Positions 58,977 through 64,000 of a stretch of DNA of 64,000 bases are shown piece by piece. The notes beneath the pieces were generated by a model. The model saw nothing but the letters and a program-made list of their open reading frames with translations, was not told the origin of the DNA and ran no database searches. The number at the start of each line of letters is the position of its first letter. Within the stretch, counting starts at the first letter, position 1. The position numbers and the translations under genes were made by a program. Source of the DNA: Candidatus Lachnoclostridium pullistercoris (GTDB lineage Bacteria > Bacillota > Clostridia > Lachnospirales > Lachnospiraceae); NCBI GenBank assembly GCA_019119775.1, contig DWWL01000003.1, positions 1 through 64,000 on the forward strand, written 5' to 3'.

Positions 58977-59030
58977 TCTGCGGTGTCGCTGTATTTGTAA
59001 TCTGCGGCACTCCGCTTTTTGATGTATGGT

Positions 59031-60350
59031 TTACTCTCCAAAGGCGAACCGCTCGCTGTCCGTGATGTGCAGATTGGTGCGGTAGAAGGCGGTGAGGGCG
59101 TCCACCATGTACTGGGAATCCCGGATGCCTGCCGTCTCGTAGGAGGAGTGCATGGACAGCTGGGGAAGGCCGATGTCCACGGTGTGCATGGACACTTTCT
59201 GGGAAGAGAGGTTGCCCAGAGTGCTGCCGCCCACGCTGTCGCTGCGGTTGGCGAAATACTGAACCGGCACGCCGGCGTCCCGGCAAAGGCCGGCGAACAC
59301 GGCGCAGCTGATGCCGTCGGTGGTGTATTTCTGGTTGGCGGAGAATTTGATCACCACGCCCCGGTTCATCCAGGTGCAGTTTTCCGCGTCGGTCTTCTCT
59401 GGATGGTTGGGATGAACGGCATGGGCGTTGTCGCAGGATACCATAAAGCTGCCTGCCACGGCCCGGCGGTAATCCTCCCCGTCAAAGCCCAGCCCGTCGT
59501 TGATGCGCTGCAGCACATCCCGCAGGAAGGTGGAGCAGGCGCCCTGTTTGGTGCCGGAGCCAACTTCCTCATTGTCAAAGCAGGCGTATACGGTGACGCA
59601 GTGGTCATTATTTCCCTGGATCATGGCTTTTAAGGACGTGTAGGCGCACTGTAAGTCATCCAGTTTCGGGGAGGAGATAAATTCTTCCTTGGCGCCCCAG
59701 ATGGAAGGCGCGGTGCGGTTGTAGAGATACATGTCCATGCCCAGAATGCTGTCCGGGGAAACGCCCAGCTCCTCGGCGATCAGCTCCTTATAGCTGTTTT
59801 CCCCGCAGTCGCCGGCGGAGAAGAGGGGAAGCATGTCGATCTGCTTGTTGTAGGCAAAACCGTCGTTGATATTGCGGTTCATGTGGATGGCCACGCTGGG
59901 GATGATGAGCAGATCCCGGTCAAAGGCCAGAAGGCGGGAGGTGATGACATTTCCTTCCCGCACCAGCACCCGGCCGGCCAGGGATAAGGGGCGGTCCATC
60001 CAGGAAGAGCAGATCATGCCGCCGTAGCCTTCAGTGTTCAGCTGAAGATAGCCGCCTTTTCCCTTCAGCTCCGCTTTCTCCTTTACCTTGAAGGTGGGGG
60101 AGTCGCAGTGGGAGGAGGTCACCTGGAAATGGTAGTCGTCCAGAGCCGTTCCAATGCGGAAGGCGATGAGAGAGGAGCCGTTTCTGGTGGTGAAATAAGT
60201 TCCGCCCTTCTTTAAGGACCAGCGGTCTGTCTCGCGAAGCTCTTCAAACCCGTTTTCAGACAGCTGTCTGCCGATCTCCTTCACAGCGTGAAAGCAGCTG
60301 GGGCTTTTCTGGATAAAATCCAGCACTTCTTTTGCAGTTTCCTTGTACAT
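59031..60350 (-). CDS. apeB: M18-family aminopeptidase
   Basis: This 439-residue cytosolic zinc aminopeptidase (aspartyl aminopeptidase family) has TSSHCDSPTFKVK (first zinc His and Asp), ACFDNEEVGSGTKQGA (bridging Asp and catalytic Glu pair), SCDNAHAVHPNHPEK and the C-terminal SMHSSYETAGIRD with the last His ligand. Its length is typical. It trims N-terminal acidic residues from peptides. AAAGGAGATTTCAGCT precedes the ATG. It is downstream of the permease gene in the same direction, separated by a hairpin. Confidence 0.92.
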   Translation of the reverse strand: MYKETAKEVLDFIQKSPSCFHAVKEIGRQLSENGFEELRETDRWSLKKGGTYFTTRNGSSLIAFRIGTALDDYHFQVTSSHCDSPTFKVKEKAELKGKGGYLQLNTEGYGGMICSSWMDRPLSLAGRVLVREGNVITSRLLAFDRDLLIIPSVAIHMNRNINDGFAYNKQIDMLPLFSAGDCGENSYKELIAEELGVSPDSILGMDMYLYNRTAPSIWGAKEEFISSPKLDDLQCAYTSLKAMIQGNNDHCVTVYACFDNEEVGSGTKQGACSTFLRDVLQRINDGLGFDGEDYRRAVAGSFMVSCDNAHAVHPNHPEKTDAENCTWMNRGVVIKFSANQKYTTDGISCAVFAGLCRDAGVPVQYFANRSDSVGGSTLGNLSSQKVSMHTVDIGLPQLSMHSSYETAGIRDSQYMVDALTAFYRTNLHITDSERFAFGE

Positions 60351-60373
60351 AGCTGAAATCTCCTTTCCATAAA

Positions 60374-60404
60374 CGGCAGGCGGCCTCAGGGCCGCCTGTC
60401 TGAG
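60374..60404 (-). terminator. Hairpin between the permease and apeB
   Basis: GACAGGCGGCCC/GGCCGCCTGCC on the minus strand, without a marked T-run, so possibly a partial terminator or processing site. Confidence 0.55.
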
Positions 60405-60444
60405 GGATGCGCCGGACAGCAGATAGGGCTGCCTGCATCCGATT

Positions 60445-61875
60445 TTATGCTTTTTTCTTTTCCCGTTTTTTGATCTCCGGAAGGATCAGGCCCAGTGCGG
60501 TGAGCACGAAGGGGGTGATCACGTTCATGGCGGTAGCCTTTACGTCTCCGGCCACATACATGCCGAACAGACAGCAGAATGCGGTGACAAAGAAGCACCA
60601 GCCGCCGGCTAAGAGGGACAGGCCCTGATTTTTGGTGAACTGATATTCCGGGTTAAATTTGTGGAGGGACCGGCGGAGAGCCAGGTAAGCCACAAATACC
60701 CACAGATAACGCAGGGGCATGGTTACGGAATTTAACTTGGTCAGCTGCGCCAGCACTGCCGCTGCTCCGGGCACGAAGGACTGGAACAGGATGATGCTTC
60801 CGGAAAGAACCACCACCATAAGGATTCCGTTGGTGTAAGCGCCGTATTTGTTCTTCTTTAACAGACCGCTGGGGATGAACTGACGGGAGTCCTCGTTGTC
60901 AAGAAGCATACGCAGAGGAGCGTCAATGCTAAGTACCAGCACGGCGAACTGACCAACCATGTTGCAGGCCGCGTAGATGATCATCAGCAGGTTGCCCACA
61001 TGATAGTACTCGCCCAGACGCTGGAATGCCCAGTAGCCGCCGTTGGACACGTAGGAGTTGAAGCTCTCCGTGCTCTCATTGATGAGGGCCGGGTCAAACA
61101 TCAGTCCCATAGCCACCGTTCCCAGGATCGCGCAGACCATAACCATCACTGCCAGAGCGATCATGCCTTTGGGGAAGCCTTTGGAAGGATTTTCTACCTT
61201 ATTTACATAGGGAGAAATCTTCTCGCAGCCGCCCACGGCAAATACCAGGATGGACAGAGAGGTAAAGTACCCCAGATTGAAGTTGGGGATCAGGTTCTTG
61301 ATGGAAAAGTCCATGGAGACGAAGTCTGCGCCGGGGTTGATGGCCGGAGCGGCAAACATCATCAGGATATACAGGATGGACATGACGAACATGCTGGTTC
61401 CCGCGATGGTGGACAGCTTCTTTAAGGGGTTTAATCCCCGGCTGGCAACCCAGCAGAAGAACAGCAGAATGGCCAGAGTGGCCAGCTGCACCCACAGAGT
61501 GGGGAATGTGTCGTAAGTCGTTCCGTCCTGGAAAACCATCCAGCTTAACGCCTTTAAGCCGCCGCTGCCCTTGCTGGCAATGTAGGTGATGTGGCAGGCC
61601 CAGTAGGTCCAGCCGGCGTAGTAGGCCCATTTCGGACCGATCGTCTCGTGGATCCAGGAGCTGACGCCGCCGCCGGAATTTTTAAAGGCAGAACCCAGCT
61701 CGCCTACCATGAGAGCGTAGGGAACGAAATACAGGGCAAACATCAGGATCCAGCTGAAAATGACCTGAATTCCGTTGAAGTACACGAAGCCGTTGATGAC
61801 GTTTCCGAATCCCCACACGGTGGAGAATGCCATGAAGGCCAGGGTGTACCACTTGATTTTTTTTGCTTGTTCCAT
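60445..61875 (-). CDS. APC-family amino acid permease
   Basis: The 476-residue protein has about twelve transmembrane segments. It begins MEQAKKIKWYTLAFMAFSTV and contains GELGSAFKNSGGGVSSWIHE and FAVGGCEKISPYVNKVENPS, signatures of the glutamate/GABA-antiporter-like branch of the APC superfamily. The C-terminus is KKREKKKA. Substrate is unassigned. The ATG at 61875 follows AAGGAAGGTG; upstream in-frame sequence belongs to a leader of about 200 nt. Confidence 0.88.
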   Translation of the reverse strand: MEQAKKIKWYTLAFMAFSTVWGFGNVINGFVYFNGIQVIFSWILMFALYFVPYALMVGELGSAFKNSGGGVSSWIHETIGPKWAYYAGWTYWACHITYIASKGSGGLKALSWMVFQDGTTYDTFPTLWVQLATLAILLFFCWVASRGLNPLKKLSTIAGTSMFVMSILYILMMFAAPAINPGADFVSMDFSIKNLIPNFNLGYFTSLSILVFAVGGCEKISPYVNKVENPSKGFPKGMIALAVMVMVCAILGTVAMGLMFDPALINESTESFNSYVSNGGYWAFQRLGEYYHVGNLLMIIYAACNMVGQFAVLVLSIDAPLRMLLDNEDSRQFIPSGLLKKNKYGAYTNGILMVVVLSGSIILFQSFVPGAAAVLAQLTKLNSVTMPLRYLWVFVAYLALRRSLHKFNPEYQFTKNQGLSLLAGGWCFFVTAFCCLFGMYVAGDVKATAMNVITPFVLTALGLILPEIKKREKKKA

Positions 61876-62090
61876 AGTGCACCTTCCTTTTCCTTTATTG
61901 TAATCGTGCCGCTGTGTGATTTCTGCCGCTGCCCGGGAGGCTTGTCCGATTGTCCGGGACGGCCGGAAACTGCCCGAAATGCTGCTTGGGACAGCCGGGA
62001 GCCGGTCATCTGAGACAGTCCGGATATCTGCCGGAATGGCAGAATTTCCCGCCGAAGCAGGCGGCTGCGGCACAAAGCCCTGACATTATA
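61876..62090 (-). promoter_or_regulatory. Promoter and long GC-rich leader of the permease
   Basis: Minus-strand extended -10 TGCTATAAT (TATAAT at 62090-62085) implies a start near 62078 and a leader of about 200 nt. The leader contains repeated CCGGCAG, GTCCGGAC and GTCCCGG-like words able to form several hairpins. It matches no riboswitch class I can name and has no clear terminator before the gene. Confidence 0.45.
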
Positions 62091-62151
62091 GCATAAACTT
62101 GCCGAATGCGCCAGTGTTTCCGGAAATATGCTATTTTATTTTTGATAGTAC

Positions 62152-62180
62152 TTGACAATGCAAGGTACTGGATTTAATAT
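62152..62180 (+). promoter_or_regulatory. PadR operon promoter with embedded operator
   Basis: TTGACA (62152-62157), 17 bp, TAATAT (62175-62180). The interrupted palindrome AGTACTTG...CAAGGTACT (62147-62169) spans the -35, well placed for autorepression by PadR. Confidence 0.75.
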
Positions 62181-62200
62181 GGTATCAGAGAGGTGAAGCT

Positions 62201-62518
62201 ATGAACGCACAGTTTAAAAAGGGAGTGCTGGAGCTGATCGTGCTGCTCTCAGTGACCGGGCGGGACATGTACGGCTATGAGCTGGTGAGCGAGGTGTCAA
62301 AAGTAGTGGACGTGAATGAGGGGACGATTTACCCTCTGCTCAAGCGCCTGACCAATGAGCGGTATTTTGAGACGTATCTGCGGGAGTCCACGGAAGGGCC
62401 GCCGAGGAAATATTATCATCTCACGGCGGCGGGGATCCTCTACAAGGATCAGCTGAAAAAGGAATGGCAGGAGTTCAGCAGCCGGGTAAACGGCTTTATA
62501 AAGGAGTGTGACGCGTGA
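62201..62518 (+). CDS. PadR-family transcriptional regulator
   Basis: The 105-residue winged-helix regulator contains KGVLELIVLLSVTGRDMYGY, VNEGTIYPLLKRLTNERYFE and GPPRKYYHLTAAG, the PadR signature. A C-terminal helix serves for dimerisation. GAGAGGTG precedes the ATG. It leads an operon with a DUF1700 protein, a standard association in Firmicutes linked to envelope stress, and probably represses its own promoter. Confidence 0.93.
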   Translation: MNAQFKKGVLELIVLLSVTGRDMYGYELVSEVSKVVDVNEGTIYPLLKRLTNERYFETYLRESTEGPPRKYYHLTAAGILYKDQLKKEWQEFSSRVNGFIKECDA

Positions 62519-62519
62519 A

Positions 62520-63443
62520 ATGAAGCAGGAAGAATTTTTAAATATCCTGAAGGACCGGCTTCAGGTCCTCAATGAGAAGGAGAGGGAGGACATTCTCAGC
62601 GAATACCGTCAGCACATCGAGCTGCGGATGGAGAGCGGGCTGACAGAGGAGGAGGCGATCCGGGATTTCGGAGATCTGAACGAGCTGGTGGAGGAGATCC
62701 TGGACGCCTACAGCGTCAACCCGGAGTATGGGAAACGGTCCGGTTTTGACCCGAAAGCAGGGGCGAAGGCGGCCGGGGAGGCTGTGTCTGCCGGCACCAG
62801 GCGGGCAGGAGCGTTCTGCCGGCGGGCGGCGTCCGCCCTGAAGCGGTGGGCGGCAGCTTTTTTCCGGGGAGCGGCCGGGCTGGCGGGCCGGATCCGGAGC
62901 GGCGCCGGGCGGATGTTTAAAGGCATCGCCGGATTCCTGACGGGAAGAAAGAGGAATTTTCCAGGCGCGGGAGAGACGGCAGGAGAGGAGGCAGCGTTTC
63001 TGCGTCAGGAGGAACGCCAGCTCCCGGCTGCGGAAAGGGTCCCGGTGCTGTCAGCGGAGACAGCTTCCCTGGCCTCAGCGGGAAGAATTTCTGCCCCGCC
63101 TGCGGCCGGCAGGAACAGAAAACACTGGATCCGGAGCTTTTTTAAGGGGATCCGTTCTCTGGCGGTATTCTGCATCCAGGTTCTGGGAACCGTATTTGTA
63201 CTGCTTCCCATGGCGGCGGTGGATTTCTTTGCGGCTGCCTGCTTCGGCATTCTGCTGGTGCTCAGCCTGATGGGATATCCGGCTGTGGGGCTGACAGTGG
63301 GAGCTTTGGGCGGCGCGGTGAGCTGCACGGCTCTGATCGTTCTGACGGCGGACATTCTGTTTGCGGGAAGAGGGCCGAAGGAGAAGAAAAGGGGCGTGCA
63401 GACGGACAGAACGGGAGAGGAGGAGAGCGGACATGAAGCGTAG
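62520..63443 (+). CDS. DUF1700 (HAAS-type) membrane protein with Ala/Arg-rich insert
   Basis: The 307-residue protein has an N-terminal HAAS helical domain (1-75; EEFLNILKDRLQVLNEKERE, SEYRQHIELRMESGLTEEEA, IRDFGDLNELVEEIL). A basic Ala/Gly/Arg-rich low-complexity middle (about 80-205) and two to three C-terminal membrane helices (about 210-290) follow. Partner of PadR proteins; function poorly defined. The ATG at 62520 overlaps the end of padR closely; AGGAG lies 12 bp upstream. An in-frame GTG at 62508 abuts that site. Confidence 0.8.
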   Translation: MKQEEFLNILKDRLQVLNEKEREDILSEYRQHIELRMESGLTEEEAIRDFGDLNELVEEILDAYSVNPEYGKRSGFDPKAGAKAAGEAVSAGTRRAGAFCRRAASALKRWAAAFFRGAAGLAGRIRSGAGRMFKGIAGFLTGRKRNFPGAGETAGEEAAFLRQEERQLPAAERVPVLSAETASLASAGRISAPPAAGRNRKHWIRSFFKGIRSLAVFCIQVLGTVFVLLPMAAVDFFAAACFGILLVLSLMGYPAVGLTVGALGGAVSCTALIVLTADILFAGRGPKEKKRGVQTDRTGEEESGHEA

Positions 63444-63969
63444 AATGGTATGGTTCGGCATTTTTCTGGCGGGCGCCCTGATGACGGGCGTGGGAGGCGG
63501 CATCGCCTTCGGAGAGTACGCCTCTCTCAAGTATCTGGGGACAGAAAATGTGGGGCAGGAGCATATGGTGACGGAGACGCTTAAGACTTCCAGAGATCCG
63601 GAAATGCCGTTTTCCGTCTGGATCAATGACTGGGACAGGCGGGAGGTGGAATTTGTCACAGACAGCACTCTGACAGACGACGTGCTGATATTTGAAATCG
63701 AGTATAATGAGCAGGCGGTGACGCCGCTGCTTGACCGCAGGCGGGAGCAGGTGTTTGAGGAGAGCGGCTGGGAGGAGGAAGAACCCCGGATGCAGGAGGA
63801 GTTTGTTCTCTGGAGCACGGTGGACGGCGATTTTGCCACTCTGTGGAACTGCAAGGATGAGATTTTAGAAGACCTGCGGCAGGGAGCGTTCCATTCTTAC
63901 CGGATCGGTTACTGGGGCCATGTGACGGTGCGCATGTCGGAGCAGGCGGCGTCCATGATGGAGGAGTGA
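63433..63969 (+). CDS. Membrane-anchored protein following DUF1700 (DUF4097-like position)
   Basis: The 178-residue protein has an N-terminal membrane helix (about 5-27; VWFGIFLAGALMTGVGGGI) and an extracytoplasmic acidic domain. The usual third gene of PadR-DUF1700 operons carries DUF4097 adhesin-like repeats; here the domain is short and no clear beta-helix repeat is visible, so assignment is by context. The ATG overlaps the DUF1700 stop by 11 bp. The gene ends 31 bp before the window edge. Confidence 0.65.
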   Translation: MKRRMVWFGIFLAGALMTGVGGGIAFGEYASLKYLGTENVGQEHMVTETLKTSRDPEMPFSVWINDWDRREVEFVTDSTLTDDVLIFEIEYNEQAVTPLLDRRREQVFEESGWEEEEPRMQEEFVLWSTVDGDFATLWNCKDEILEDLRQGAFHSYRIGYWGHVTVRMSEQAASMMEE

Positions 63970-64000
63970 GAAGGGAATCCCGCCTTGAACTTTCCCTCCG

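Overview
The window reads as a chromosomal segment of a spore-forming, Gram-positive gut anaerobe, most likely a moderately GC-rich member of the Lachnospiraceae. The evidence is spo0A, spoIVB, spoIID- and spoIIQ-like genes, a monomeric [FeFe] hydrogenase, a T-box leader on ileS, AGGAGG-type ribosome binding sites, and class B sortases with their substrates. No rRNA operon, CRISPR array, prophage or intact insertion sequence was seen.

Layout. 1-4200: end of a MalY/PatB-type aminotransferase, a PAP2-like membrane protein, and a group B [FeFe] hydrogenase between two identical tRNA-Met genes, plus tRNA-Val. The hydrogenase has a perfect Spo0A box upstream. 4300-9500: lipid kinase, ispF, cysS-mrnC-rlmB and ldh. 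9500-11900: a DUF4397 protein, tRNA-Thr, a frameshifted small gene and an XRE-cupin regulator. That regulator faces a D-amino-acid operon (D-aminoacylase, GntP permease, D-serine dehydratase; 12260-16657). 16670-25850: membrane protein, hypothetical protein, pncB, T-box, ileS and glgP. 25950-29100: spoIID/spoIIQ-like pair, sugar acetyltransferase and CBS protein. 29150-31640: LysR regulator divergent from a LarA-like gene.

31750-33340 is a visibly AT-richer islet of debris and small genes: a nonsense-interrupted gene, DUF3791, the ADP-ribosyltransferase-like DUF3990, a small unknown gene and an hsdS fragment. 33430-39250 holds a stand-alone NRPS-like A-T-C protein, a truncated AraC gene, an MFS exporter and a VOC protein. 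39380-41800 has spoIVB and spo0A arranged head to head. 41990-48440 is housekeeping: glgA, HD protein, YuiD-like protein, maf, HAD phosphatase, PpiC-like lipoprotein, DUF5721 and a PfkB kinase.

48560-58975 is the most notable part. It is a complete sortase-assembled pilus island whose gene order parallels the streptococcal FCT locus: VWA tip adhesin, SipA-like chaperone with both catalytic residues replaced, isopeptide pilin, class B sortase, basal LPKTG pilin and a second class B sortase. A SARP-type regulator with a degenerate GGDEF-like C-terminal domain precedes it. Upstream of the regulator, two 30-bp inverted repeats (29/30 identical) flank a 170-bp segment carrying a TGCTATAAT promoter that currently points away from the island. 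The repeats look like tyrosine-recombinase inversion sites, so the island is probably phase variable and shown here in the OFF orientation.

59030-64000: M18 aminopeptidase, amino-acid permease with a long leader, then a PadR-DUF1700-membrane protein operon that runs close to the window end.
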